This document shows positions 38,118 to 49,121 of a DNA stretch of 64,000 nucleotides, piece after piece. The DNA is from Tetracentron sinense. Lineage: Eukaryota > Streptophyta > Magnoliopsida > Trochodendrales > Trochodendraceae. Below the pieces are notes generated by a model, which was not told where the DNA came from, searched no databases, and was given only the letters and a program-made list of their open reading frames with translations. Each line of letters starts with the position of its first letter. The stretch's first letter is position 1. The stretch covers positions 4,750,639 to 4,814,638 of the forward strand of contig CM026562.1 in the NCBI GenBank assembly GCA_015143295.1, written 5' to 3'. Both the position numbers and the translations under genes were made by a program.

Positions 38118-38441
38118 GAAAAATCAAAGATTGCCAAGACGGGAATACCCTCCATCTCCGTCGTACACGGAGACATGCGCAAAGGTAAGATGGTCATTTG
38201 TAAAATTTGAATTGGCGTGCTAGAAGAAAATCTCAATAGGACGAAATTGACCCTCATCACCATCATACACGTATGAAAGCTTAGTAGTATGATTGTAAAA
38301 AGCCAACCGTCGTAGGTATCTACATGTCTCGAGTCCCGCAAAAAACAATGATGACAACCTGCTAGCATTAATAAGACGCGTCGGTTTTTAATTGATTTAC
38401 GATACTTTGGACTACATTCAAAGTATTATAAATGGGTAAAT

Positions 38442-39208
38442 TGTAATTGATAAAATTCGTAAATGAGCAAGTGCTGCAAGGGCGAGTAAAATCCTCGTCC
38501 CCGTAAAAGACGAATGAGCTTTCCGTGCTCCATTTATGATATGAGCTCGTGTTCCTCAGGACAATTTTAGATATCGTCGTCATCAGGACAATTTCAGGTA
38601 TCGTGATAAGGACGAGCCTGTACTCACATTGAGGACGAGACCGCCTTGTAGGACGAAATAATTAAGAGACAATCTATTTACTCTGAGGTTAGGTGAAAAA
38701 CATTGTCTTAGCATTTAATGCATTTAATGCTGGTCATCTCAACCCACTTTTGGCCCAAGACTGACCTTAGGAATAGTAGGCTCACATGTGTGACACATAC
38801 GCATGAATATATGTCTGACATATTTGGTAATGATCATAAAGCAAGGTGCATGACCATTCATGGACATTGATGGGCATGAAGAGGCATCCAAACTTGAGTC
38901 TATAAATACCCAAGACCCCCATGAGGAAAGACTTCTGAATCTCAACTATTCAACCCTCCATTACATAGAAACCCACTGAGAAAACCACACTTGAAAAGCT
39001 CAAAGACCCTAACACATTCTCTCTCTCAAAGTTTGTTCTCTGCACTTCATCTTCTATAAATACTGACTTGATCATTGGAGGATTTTGACAGGAGGAACCC
39101 TCGCCCACATCAACAAAGATGAGCTATGATCCTAACTTCACCCTTCCACCAGTCAACTTGAATTCAAAGAGCAAGTGACACGTGGAGCTTCCAAGAAAAT
39201 CTTCTACA
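38442..39208 (+). repeat. 3' LTR of the Tat element
   Basis: 767 bp, homologous to 28120-28894 with many scattered differences and small indels. Followed by the target duplication ATATA. Confidence 0.92.
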
Positions 39209-39390
39209 ATATACATAAGATATTATACAAATATAAATTAATAATGGTAAGTATTTAGCTAATAAATAAAGAAAATAATCTCCTAGAACCAAATGACCCA
39301 TATGAAATGATTTTGAAAAAACTAACCAAAGAATTAACAAAAATCAAACACTTATCACACTTTTGTGATTGCCAAAAAGATCCAATCATT

Positions 39391-39640
39391 TAAAAAGGCT
39401 TAGGATTTTCTTTAGTGGATGCCCGAGGTGGGCAATCGAGCATCCACACATCATTGGACATGTGGTGATAAAATAGGGAGAAGTCATTTCTTTTTCTCCC
39501 CATAATTTTGATTTCTCCCTACTTGATATCTCTCCCCATTTTATCGCCACATGTCCAATGATGTGTGGATGCCCGATCGCCTACCTAGAGTGTCCCCAGA
39601 GAAAATCCGAAGCCATTTAAGAAAAGCCTTATAGCATGCT
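39391..39640. mobile_element. MITE with long terminal inverted repeats
   Basis: The left arm (GGCTTAGGATTTTCTTTAG, then GGATGCCCGA and ATCCACACATCATTGGACAT) is repeated inverted on the right (ATGTCCAATGATGTGTGGAT to GAAAATCCGAAGCC), leaving a short loop near 39500. The whole unit can fold into a hairpin of more than 90 bp. Exact ends and target duplication are unclear. No coding capacity. Confidence 0.75.
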
Positions 39641-40793
39641 CGAGGGATTCAAATCAGCAATACTGGTTGGTGGTGGCAACAAATTTCCTCTGATGGAGGC
39701 CCAAGTATCAAGCTTAGCCTCTTTGCCAACGCGTGTCCCCTTTATATGTGGTTAAGATTCACAATCCCTCGGGATTAATACATTTAAACTTGGTTATTAG
39801 AGATTTTTTTTAATTTTTTTAAAAGTTAAGTGGTTAAAAAAATTAAATTTTATCTACAATGTAAGGGTAGATTCATTAACCCTAATCCTATGTTTGATTG
39901 CCAAGAAAATTAATTAAATCTTATTTAAAATGTAAGGGTAGATTCAATTAACCCTAACCCTATGTTTTTTTGGTTGAAGGTAACAACACCACAAGGTGAA
40001 GCTATAGGCATTAGAAGGAAGACAACCCTATGTTTGTTTGCGAGAAAATTAGTGAAAAGAGAGAAAAAAAAAAATTGGACAAAAAATAATTAAGACTTGT
40101 ATTAGAAATTTAAAATTTTCTTTTCTTTTTTATATTTTCTCAGTAACTAAACATTCTCTAATGCTTTGTTTGGTTACAGAGAAAATTTGGAAAAGAAAAG
40201 AAAATAAGAAAAAATTATAACATTGGGGTACATGAGCCAGACATGTAGATACATTGGGGTACATGAGCCATGGGTCCACACTTGGTACTGAAATCCATAC
40301 ATGTAACAATACCCATTTGTTAATAACACCTATAAGATCCATTAAGAGGTTGAGAGAGAAAACATTCTTTGCTTTTTTTAAAAATAATCAAATATTATTT
40401 TTAAAAATAACTAGATAATCCCTTATCAACATAGTGTCAATCCGCATATTCGCTTATGATTGCAATGATTCAAACCAAAACAAGTAGCATAAAACTTTGC
40501 TTGAAAATACTGAAGTTAGGGCACGTAATTCTTTTATACATGAAACTTGCTTGAAAATACTAAAGTTCGAGTAGGTAATTCTTTTTTACATGAATTATAT
40601 GCTTTACTATTTTTGTTGGCAATCTGATGGTACCAGCACCTTGAAGAGTACTAAAATTCATATTCAAACATGTAAATTAATCTTAGTAGGTAAATTTGAT
40701 AACGAGTTAGAGTTTAATCAATGTGAAATACTAGGTAGACCAAGTACATATGAAGAATGATTTATAAATATACATACAAGGTCGGAGCCATGG
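39641..40793. other. Spacer with MITE-like fragments
   Basis: 39722-39960 contains ACGCGTGTCCCCTTTATATGTGGTTAAGATTCAC and two copies of AATGTAAGGGTAGATTCA(A)TTAACCCTAA-like text, related to the CACGTGT MITE family. 40130-40200 has GTTTGGTTACAGAGAAAAT, typical of another MITE. No gene. Confidence 0.35.
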
Positions 40794-40816
40794 CCCCCCC
40801 CCCCCCCCCCCCCCCC
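40794..40816. repeat. 23-base poly-C run
   Basis: Twenty-three consecutive C, followed by AATTTTTTTTTAA. The minus strand is a G run able to form a G-quadruplex. The flanks (GGAGCCATGG before, a GTGCCCCCCTCC block 75 bp after) suggest it belongs to a repeat. Confidence 0.9.
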
Positions 40817-41167
40817 AATTTTTTTTTAATTTTATGTTTTATGTGCTACTTAAAAAAAAGTAAATAATATATAAATTTTATATATAGTGCCCCCCTCCTC
40901 CCAAATTAGGATGTAAATGATAAAATGGCTCTTTCAAAAAGAGAGACCCCTTGTTTTTCTTGTATATTGGACCTTAATTGGAATGCATCATTAACAAATT
41001 TTATGACAATTATGGACTCGTTACTAAAACAAACCTCAGCGGCTATGTACCCATAGCCCCAAAACCATTAATTTTCTTGATAAATATACTCCCCTACTCT
41101 CCCTGCCTCTCTATATATATGAGTCAATCTAGGGTATTCTCTATTTTTACATCTTATATAAATCATT

Positions 41168-41325
41168 CTTTAAAGAAGATTAATGGCTCTGAATATTGCT
41201 GATCTTATCTAAGTAGTTCTTTAAAGAAGATTAATGACTCTAAATGTTTTTTTTTAAGAAAGGGTAATTTTGAAATTATTTATCCAATTAGTTTTTTTAA
41301 AAAAGATCAATGACTCCAAATATTA
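41168..41325 (+). repeat. Three-copy short repeat
   Basis: TTCTTTAAAGAAGATTAATG at 41168 and 41217 and a diverged TTTTTAAAAAAGATCAATG at 41292, each followed by CTC(T/C)(G/A)AA-type text. Low complexity and AT-rich. Confidence 0.55.
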
Positions 41326-41440
41326 CTGAGGTGACATCCTTTACAAAAATAAATAATTTCAAAATTATCATTTCTAAAAAGAAAGACATTTAGATATATT
41401 GATCTTCTTTAAAAATGACTTGGATATGGGGTAAAAATGG

Positions 41441-41441
41441 G

Positions 41442-41473
<32 letters not shown>

Positions 41474-41529
41474 AGGGCTGAGGTCTACATGTTCTCTAAC
41501 AAGCTCGACACTCAAGTAGGCATGCAGAG

Positions 41530-41575
<46 letters not shown>

Positions 41576-41632
41576 AGGGCTGAGGTCTACATGTTCTCTA
41601 ACAAGCTCGACACCCAAGTAGGCATGCAGAGT
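41441..41632 (+). repeat. Tandem duplication with CT/TA microsatellites
   Basis: 41441-41530 and 41531-41632 are copies: a (TC)n run, a (TA)n run, then AAGGGCTGAGGTCTACATG to GTAGGCATGCAGAGT. They differ in microsatellite length and one base (ACTCAAG against ACCCAAG), so the duplication is recent. Confidence 0.9.
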
Positions 41633-41759
41633 AAAATTAGGCCCAATCCGACCCTTGGGTTTTAGAGATGAAAAAATCCCTCATTTTTGTGGGCCATGGA
41701 AAGCTTATTATCCTCACCAGAGAGCCAAATTGGAAAAATCCTAGTTTACAGTGATGAGT

Positions 41760-41905
41760 CCTATGAACAGAGCTAGGGCTGTATTCAATCTGAGTTGAGC
41801 CAAGCTTGGCCTAGCTCGAGCTCAGTTTCAACATACTCAAGCTAGGTTTGAGCTCGGCTTGGTTCCAATTCAAACTCGCACATTCAGGCTCAAGATCGGC
41901 TGAAA
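41760..41905. repeat. GAGCTCG-rich transposon fragment
   Basis: Dense AGCTCG, GAGCTC and GGCTTG motifs in both orientations, typical of ends of some plant DNA transposons. Boundaries not resolved. Confidence 0.4.
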
Positions 41906-42310
41906 TACACTTCATAATGCAATTACTATGGAACGAGAAGAGGAGAAATTACCTATTTTAGATAGATATGCGATTTAAAGAAACAGCAAGAGAAATGAGA
42001 TTGCATTCCAAATAGGCCAGCTAATTTCAATTGAAAATCAACACATTTTTTTGTAACTTCGAGCTGTTCAAAATCTCCATGTTACTCATACTGAATAAAC
42101 AACATACAAAAAAAGGGGGAAAAAAAAACCTTCTCATGTACCCAATGGTGTAATTCCATGATCTCCTGAAAAGTAAGAAATGGCAGATACTTTAAACAGG
42201 GAAACAAAGGCAGAAATAAAATGGAACAAAGTTAAGAGAAAAGAAACACTAAACAGACACCATACCCATTTTTTTAAAAGATCGCGCAATACTTAGAGAA
42301 AGGAGAGAGT

Positions 42311-45300
42311 CTAAGAGGACATGCAACAGGTGAACTTCCTCCCGCCAGAAGCTGTCTCCTGGGCAGGGACAAGAATCTTGGTTCCCTTGAGAAGTGCCGA
42401 ATTCCCTCCAGGTTCGTCGTTGGCAATTAGGGATTTTTTGCTGATGATCCGGTAGATCTCTGTCAGGACCATCAGGAAGGCATTCTCGACATTAGTGGCC
42501 TCGAGGGCTGATGTCTCCATAAAGAACAGGTTCTCCATCTGGGCAAACTCCTTCGCATCCTCAGTGGGTACTGCTCGAAGGGTCCCGAGGTCAGATTTGT
42601 TGCCAATGAGCATGATGACAATGTTCTTATCGGCATGGCCTCGCAGTTCCTGTAGCCACCTTGCCACATGGTCAAATGATTGACGCTTTGTCATGTCATA
42701 AACTAGCATTGCTCCCACTGCCCCTCGGTAGTATGCACTTGTCACTGCCCGGTACCTGAGGACAACACCACAGGTATATGTTACCACAGGATTAGTAATG
42801 AAGATGGCAAACAATTTTTTTTAGGCTAAATTGTGAGCTAAATTTTTTGTAAACATCAATGCAAAGGTGACATAAAATCTCATAACAGAGGGCATGGAAA
42901 TGGTGGATGGAACAAACAAGTATGCATCTGATCATGGGGTTTCAGCGGCAGAAATACTGGAGATAAGTTTTAAAACTTACCTTCATAATCGTTCACAATA
43001 GTCACATTCACACATAAACACAAACACGCAAGCTATTGTAGTAAGCAGGCCCATAGGCAAGATTCGCAACTTCACACTGACTTGCTAGCTTTTTGCCGTC
43101 GCAAGAGCTGGAACAGACCAAACATTTTGAGCAAGCTGCTTCTTCTCATGTTCAACAGATTCTATCTTCTTGGAAGAACTCAGATTTACCAATTTCCGGA
43201 TAAACATGTCTAGTCCCTTACACTTGACAAAGAAAAGCAGAACTTTTGGCATCCCTCTGAAACTTATTCTTGCTATCTTTCAAATTTCTCCCACCCTCCC
43301 CTCTTATTGCCCATATTCTGTCTCAACTAACCAACCTGTTATAACTGAATGGGCAGTCATCATGCACACCAGGCTCAGTGGCCCTTGGACCCCAAAATAT
43401 CCCCCCACCATAAGAAACATGCTAAAATCCAAAAGCCTTAAAGGTCACCTGTAGTTCAAAACAAAAACCACAGCAACTAAATCGTCCCGTTTTTCTTGCT
43501 AGATCAAATGACTCCTAATGAAACATTAGAAGGTCCCACTTCTATTTTTTGCACAAAATGTCCCACCTCAAAAGTCCAATTTCCCTTTATAACATGCATA
43601 CATTGTAAGAAAAAGAGGCCAGTTTTTGGATGATTTGCATCTTTATAGTATTACAACATCTAAGGTGATATAGGGGGCTTTCCCTTTCATTAACACAAAA
43701 GAAGAAAAATCATTATCCTCTCCAAATAATTGTTATTTTCACCGGTGTTTTAAAACCCGAAAACTCGATTCGATTCGGAAACTCGGGCAAAACTCGTCTG
43801 AGTAATGATACCTAAAACTCTGACATATATAATATTTTTCTAATACTATATATATGGTATAAATTCAAAATTAATGATAAATCATGCCTAAAATGAGATA
43901 TATAATTCAATATATACTTAACATCCCTATTTTGTTTTGTATTTATACTTAAGAGCATGGAAATAAAAATCGCCGAAACCGATACAAAACGGGTGATACG
44001 TATAGGTATCGGTAGTCTCATGTACGATATTTATACCGATATAAAACAGGCGATACGTATTGTTTATTAGTTATTCATATTTTAATTCATTGTGTAATTG
44101 TAATTTTGTTTGCTACTTTTTTTTTATTCGCTTCCCATGATTGTATATTTGGTTCTTATAACTCATTAGATTTTTTTTTAAATTTTATTTTTTTATTTTT
44201 TTCCTTAAAAAGAAAATTTTATTTGTTTCGTCCGAAACCGATACGTATAGGTTTCGGTTGGGACCGATACATCCCCCGAAACCGTTTTTTTAATCCTTGC
44301 TTAAGAGTGGGTGGGGTGTGTTAAAAAAAAAGAAAAAAAAAACATAATTTAGTTAATCGGATAGGCGGTTTAGTCGATTTTTTGTTTTAACAAAAAAATT
44401 GCATAAACTCGGGCGAGTTGGGGCGAGTTACTCGGTTTTCAGTGTCAAAACCAAGTTTTGCCTCAAACTTAACTCGAAACCTGGCCGAGTCGAGTCAACT
44501 CAGCTGAGTTTCGAGTCGACTCGCCGAGTTTTAATACTATGATTTTCACCTTCTCATTTTTGGGCAGGTAAACAAGAGATTGAAGTATAATAATTCGATA
44601 AGAACAAGTGATGCATGTGTGTTTGGGGGGGATTAAGAATTAATAAAAGTACAATGGAATAGTGATGTACTAACACAAACCAAAGAAGAAAAATATGAGG
44701 CACCCAAGAATGGTGAACCAGTTTGAATCTCCAATCAAGCATCAGTGTTAATGAAATTGCATTCGGAATTTGAAGAGAGCATGCTTGAGTTAATCAAAAT
44801 CCATGTCCAACAAGAATCCAAAAACAGAATGGCCAATTTATTAATCCTGATTGCCACTGTTCATGTTTTGAAATGAAGAATAGGTATATTTGATGGACCA
44901 AGAGGAGTTGAATTGATCATTTTGATATATGGAAAGACCTTAGGTTATCATATTCATTTATAAATTTGTGATAGGAGGAAAAATCTAGGACACCATAATA
45001 AGTTATTTGCAGATGAGTGTAAAAGTGATACACATAAAGGTAATCTCAAGTGCCTTCGGCTTTTATTCACTGCAGTAGGAGGATTAGACAGTTTATCACT
45101 TGGAAAGGAAAGCTAATGGCTATATAAGATTTAGTGTTAAAAAAATAGCTAAGGCTAAGCCAAGTAATAGGTGTACCAACAAAGACAAAATGCCATATAA
45201 TAGTGTTTTCATGATAATTCTTTGGTCTATACACCATTATTTGAAGCATTCACATTGATAGGATAATAGGATTTCTACTATCAAGCAGTCTGGTTAGGTA

Positions 45301-46986
45301 GTAGATACCATAGTTGCCGGGAAGCTATGTACAAGGTGGGAAGCTCGCTTCTCAGGAAGCTTGTTTTCCAGACTTGCTTCTCATTTAGTGGTCACGGGGG
45401 TTATGAATTTCCTATTTAGGAAGCAATGGGATAGACCTAAGTCTAAAGCCTACGACATATATCCTAGGCAAGTATCGTTGAATTGAAACCTAAGACTCTA
45501 AGGCAAAAACTTCTCCACAAATATTTCATATAAAATAAAATTTAAGATATGATTGGTCATCCTAACATAATGAGAATGATGCACCTATATCTATTTCTCG
45601 CTTCCTATTTCCTAAGGATTTTTTGAGTTTCGCTTCCCGCTTCTCGATTTCGCTTCGCTTCTCGTTTTCGCTTCACGACTTGGTAACTATGGTAGATACT
45701 AAAAACTTGGCAAAGCAGTACAGTACGTAACTTGCCTTACTTTATAAACTAATCATTGATTATTTCATTTAACAATGAGCTATATGAGGAATAAATGACT
45801 GTTCAATAAATGATCCATTTGAATTCAATTAGCGCCCACTCATTCCCCTTTGAAATTTTAAGTGAGTCAAGCACAAACAATCAGAGATGGAGGATACACA
45901 TTAATCAAACAAAAATCTTGAGAAGTGTTCTCATGTAGAAATGTGATTAAGGGGAATCACTATAAAAATCTGTATAGGCAAAACCAGAAGTCATGACAAA
46001 AAAGGAGAAAAAAATTATATTAAGACCAATTCGAAAACGACACACCTGTAACTAATACAAGGATATGTAAGTAATTCTATTCAATCCTATCGATAGTTGG
46101 AGAATTGAAGGGGCATAACAACGAGCTACTAGAGAAGGGATGAGCAATCAAAGTTTGAATGAGGGTATTCTTTTCATAGTTATATCTCCAATAAGAGCTA
46201 CCTTTTTCTCTTTTAACTCCCACCATAGTTGATTTTCTTGAAGGTTCCTATCACAAGGCATAGAAGAACTCTCTTGGGAGTTGCCACTAATAGTTTCTTT
46301 GGCCGGAAATATACAAACCTCAAGCAAACTATTTCCTCTTTACCATTGTTGTTCCTCTAATTATTTAACAAGTAAATAACCATAAGGGAACGTCCAAGTT
46401 TGTTAAAAGGGAGCATTATTCCATGCCCCCAATTGTAAGCAAGTTTAACTTAGAATGATCAGCTATGAGGAATGACCAACTGATTATGTTAAGTCAATCA
46501 AACACATATTTAGATCTCCAAGATAAGATTTCAAAGTCCAATTCTACTTTGCTATTTTATGTTGCAGAAAAATTCATGGCCGTCCTCTTCAAATCTAACA
46601 AACTATAGCAGATCCTAGAAAAGTAATTTAATTCCTGCATTTTTAACAGCAAAAACTGTGGAAATATTACATCTCAAAAGTAAAAAATATGTAATTGCTG
46701 AATATTAACCAATTTCATCCTCCGAACACCAGAAATCAAACTAGAAGGAAAAATCACACCTTTCCTGTCCAGCAGTATCCCATATCTGCGCCTTGACAGT
46801 CTTGTGATCGACAACAAGCGTTTTCGTCTGGAATTCAACCCCAATTGTAGCTTTTGAATCCAAACTGAATTCATTCCTGGCGAATCGTGCCAGAAGCTGA
46901 GACTTTCCAACAGCCGAATCTCCAATTAAAACGATCTTGAAGACATAATCAATCTTCTGATTGAAATCTCCATACAAATTTGACAT
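42311..46986 (-). CDS. RABA4: RABA4-type Rab GTPase (Rab11 group)
   Basis: Two exons on the minus strand, 46986-46760 and 42755-42311, joined within Arg76 (AG|G), give 223 codons plus stop. RABA GTPases act at the trans-Golgi/recycling endosome in exocytic traffic, including polarised secretion. Motifs: P-loop GDSAVGKS (22-29), switch I TIGVEF (47-52), switch II WDTAGQE with the catalytic Gln (69-75), RabA/Rab11-type [15 protein letters not shown] (77-91), base-binding NKSD (128-131) and ETSAL (156-160). The C-terminal CCMSS keeps a di-cysteine for geranylgeranylation. The N-terminal [17 protein letters not shown] is typical of the RABA4 subgroup. The start is this ATG; an upstream in-frame Met (46986+24) is within the 5'UTR. 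The 4004-bp intron holds two transposon insertions. The 5' end is duplicated at 61959-62514. The gene appears intact. Confidence 0.95.
43744..44541. mobile_element. Non-autonomous MULE-type element in the Rab intron
   Basis: A 9-bp direct repeat ATTTTCACC (43735-43743 and 44542-44550) flanks it, the length typical of Mutator-like elements. Ends share imperfect inverted TTTTAAAACCCG / CGAGTTTTAATA. Subterminal parts are rich in ACTCG motifs, and the right end resembles 11583-11775. The middle (43960-44300) has GATACGTATAGG and CCGAAACCGATAC repeats in both orientations, possibly a second nested element. No transposase. Confidence 0.75.
45309..45691. mobile_element. Non-autonomous hAT-type element in the Rab intron
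   Basis: 383 bp bounded by an 8-bp direct repeat GTAGATAC (45301-45308 and 45692-45699). Ends are a 10-bp inverted repeat with one mismatch: CATAGTTGCC and GGTAACTATG. Subterminal GAAGC/GCTTC motifs are repeated (GCTTCCCGCTTCTCG and similar). Target-site length and TIR size fit the hAT superfamily. No open reading frame. Confidence 0.85.
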
Positions 46987-47462
46987 TTCTTGCCAATCTA
47001 ATCCCCTCAATGTCTTCTGCTACCTCTCAATCCCCAGAATCAAAAAACGGAACCCAGAAACCCTAGAAAACTAAACCAATTGAAAAAGAGCTAAAGCTTC
47101 GATTGTTCTGGAGAGAAGAGAAGAGAAGAAATCGAGAGACGTGAAGATGTGTCAGGAGCATTTCATTTGGAGATCTGAATCGAAATAAAGAAGAGTATGG
47201 ATCGAAGTCTGGGCTAGGGTTAGGGTTTTGGAGGAGAGATTGGGGAATGAAAGAAATTGGATGTGTCTTTGACATGGTGGCGTTGGAGGAGGGAGCCGCG
47301 TCAGAGATGACCAACGGCTATTGCGGGCCCCTTTTAACGGTTTTCTCATTTGTTTCTCCTTCCGAGAAGACACGGGATACTCTCCCGTTGCTGCTGGCTA
47401 GCAGACCGGCAGTATCCACTCCGGAGGCGCCACGTACATACTTTTTTTATACCCACAATGTT
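46987..47462 (-). promoter_or_regulatory. 5'UTR and promoter region of the RABA4 gene
   Basis: Upstream of the ATG is a pyrimidine-rich leader on the minus strand (TTCTTCTCTTCTCTTCTCTC at about 47110-47130). No TATA box is evident, so a TATA-less, Y-patch type promoter is likely. The whole stretch is homologous to 61959-62514. Confidence 0.55.
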
Positions 47463-47673
47463 GGAGTGGTGCTGGCGGTTTTCTTGGCAGCACCAACTGG
47501 AGAAGATCCCAATTCTTTGTTGAAAGACTTTCGTGCCTTGAAGGTACACACAAGTTTCGTATCCTTCAATTTACACTATATCTGTGGCCAATTGGATGGA
47601 ATCTAGACCGTTCAATGGGGTTGATTGGCATCAATTCTAGTGGTTATGACTTATGAGCATCGAACTGCCCCCT

Positions 47674-47694
47674 CCTCTCTCTCTCTCTCTCTCT
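47674..47694. repeat. CT microsatellite
   Basis: About ten CT units after CCCCCTC. Confidence 0.85.
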
Positions 47695-47764
47695 GCACGG
47701 ATTTCCTCAAAATTCCCCATATGCCCTTTAGGAGATTGGACCACAGCCAATCGCGATTGAACTC

Positions 47765-48045
47765 GCAGAAAGTTTAATTGAACCCACAGGTTAACACGTG
47801 TTCCTTTTAACCCCTATTAATTATGGTTAAGATTCACTAACTCTTAGGGTTCAACAATCTAATTTTAGTTTTAAAAACTATTTTTCAAAAAATAATTAAC
47901 CTTAGGGTTAAAATTTCTTAACCCTTGGGTTGAATTTTCTTAAATATTTTTTTTTTTGAAAACAAGGTTAGATTGTTAAACCCAAAAGGATAGTGAATTT
48001 TAATCATGATTAATATGGGTTAAAAGTGACGGGTGTTGACTTGTA
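47765..48045. mobile_element. Hairpin MITE, CACGTGT family
   Basis: The left arm (AACACGTGTTCCTTTTAACC, then ATTATGGTTAAGATTCACTA) is inverted on the right (AATTTTAATCATGATTAATA, GGGTTAAAAGTGACGGGTGT). The centre is A/T-rich. Related sequence occurs at 18640-19325, 27105-27250 and 39722-39960. Confidence 0.65.
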
Positions 48046-48208
48046 GGTACAATTGAACTTTCCCCAAGTTCAATTGCATTTGGCTGTGATTCAAACCGAG
48101 TCACTTAGAGCTGTGGAGGCCGGGCCTACACATCCAACCTATCAACCTACCTCTCTCTATCTCACTGAAACAGTAATCTACTGTGCCCTCTTAGCAGGCG
48201 TAGAAAGT

Positions 48209-48562
48209 ATCACCCCTAGAGGTCACCACGTGTCTCCTTTGACACCCCTTAACCGTGGGCAAGGTTCACCCACCCGTAGGGTTCACCCACCCATTTTTGG
48301 GTTTTTTTTTTTATAAAATAATAATAATTTTTTAAAAATTAAAAAACTGTTTTTAATATTAAAAAAACTCTAAAAAGAGTTTTTTAATTTTAAAAAAAGA
48401 ATTATTATTTCAAAAAAAAAAAAACCAAAAATAGGTGGGTGAACCCTAGGGTTGGGTGAACCTTACCCACAGTTAAGGGGTGTCAAAGGAGACACGTGGT
48501 GACCTCTAGGGCTGATAACCGGATTTGCCAAATCCGGTTATCACCTAAGATGATTTGGCTCC
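48209..48562. mobile_element. Hairpin MITE, same family as 48578-48949, left end eroded
   Basis: Arms with CCCTAGAGGTCACCACGTGT and CTCCTTTGACACCCCTTAAC fold against each other over about 140 bp each. The right outer end (CCGGTTATCAC to GATTTGGCTCC) has no match on the left, so the left 50 bp have been lost. No target duplication found. Confidence 0.75.
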
Positions 48563-48577
48563 AAAGCATTCTGTCTT

Positions 48578-48949
48578 GGAGTCAAATCCTCTACGGTGAT
48601 AACCGGATTTGCCAAATCTGGTTATCATCCCTAGAGGTTGCCACGTGTCTCCTTTGATACCCCTTAACCGTGGGTAAGGTTTACCCACCCCTAGGGTTCA
48701 CCCACCCATTTTTCGTTTTTTTTTTAAATATTAATTCTTTTTAAAAAATTAAAAAACTGTTTTTAGAGTTTTTATAATATTAAAAACAGTTTTTTAATTT
48801 TAAAAAAGAATTAATATTAAAAAAAAAACCAAAAATAGGTGGGTGAACCTTACCCACGGTTAAGGGGTGTCAAAGGAGACACGTGGTGACCTCTAGGGGT
48901 GATAACCGGATTTGCCAAATCCGGTTATCACCGGAGATGATTTGGCTCC
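48578..48949. mobile_element. MULE-type hairpin MITE with 9-bp target duplication
   Basis: A 372-bp near-perfect hairpin. It starts GGAGTCAAATCCTCTACGGT and ends with the inverted counterpart ACCGGAGATGATTTGGCTCC. TTCTGTCTT at 48569-48577 recurs at 48950-48958, a 9-bp target duplication. Each arm carries an inner palindrome (AACCGGATTTGCCAAATCCGG), giving a cruciform-like end. The same palindrome ends the neighbour at 48517-48545. Confidence 0.88.
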
Positions 48950-49000
48950 TTCTGTCTTTTATAACCGTGGAGGCCCAGCCCCACACATCTAGCCTGCCCC

Positions 49001-49022
49001 CCTCTCTCTCTCTCTCTCTCTC
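49001..49022. repeat. CT microsatellite
   Basis: About eleven CT units after GCCTGCCCCC. Confidence 0.85.
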
Positions 49023-49121
49023 TAAATCAATAAGGTAGGCCTCGGATTCTCTTGTGTGGATGCCAGATAGGTGGTCTTGGGCTAGCAATAAGAAAATGTC
49101 GCTTGATATGTGGTAGCCTAA

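Larger units (their letters stand above)
28120..39208 (+). mobile_element. Complete, defective Tat-lineage Ty3/gypsy retrotransposon
   Basis: It is bounded by two LTRs (28120-28894 and 38442-39208), both starting TGTAAT(G/T)GATAAAATTCG and ending in ACA. The 5-bp ATATA at 28115-28119 is repeated at 39209-39213, a perfect target duplication. Inside are a primer site, gag, protease, RT, RNase H and integrase in plus sense, then a large region with an antisense gene before the 3' LTR. Many stops and frame changes, plus visible LTR-LTR differences, show it is old and immobile. Confidence 0.93.

Noticed and set aside
28120-39208. Endogenous pararetrovirus or retrovirus-like element
   Set aside because: No movement or envelope-like gene; LTRs, PBS and domain order fit an ordinary Ty3/gypsy Tat element.
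41390-41617. 75-codon frame with YIYIYRERERE repeats
   Set aside because: Translation of the CT/TA microsatellites.
47247-47606. 119-codon plus-strand frame over the Rab promoter
   Set aside because: The duplicate at 61959-62514 breaks this frame, and the region is better explained as promoter and leader of the minus-strand gene.
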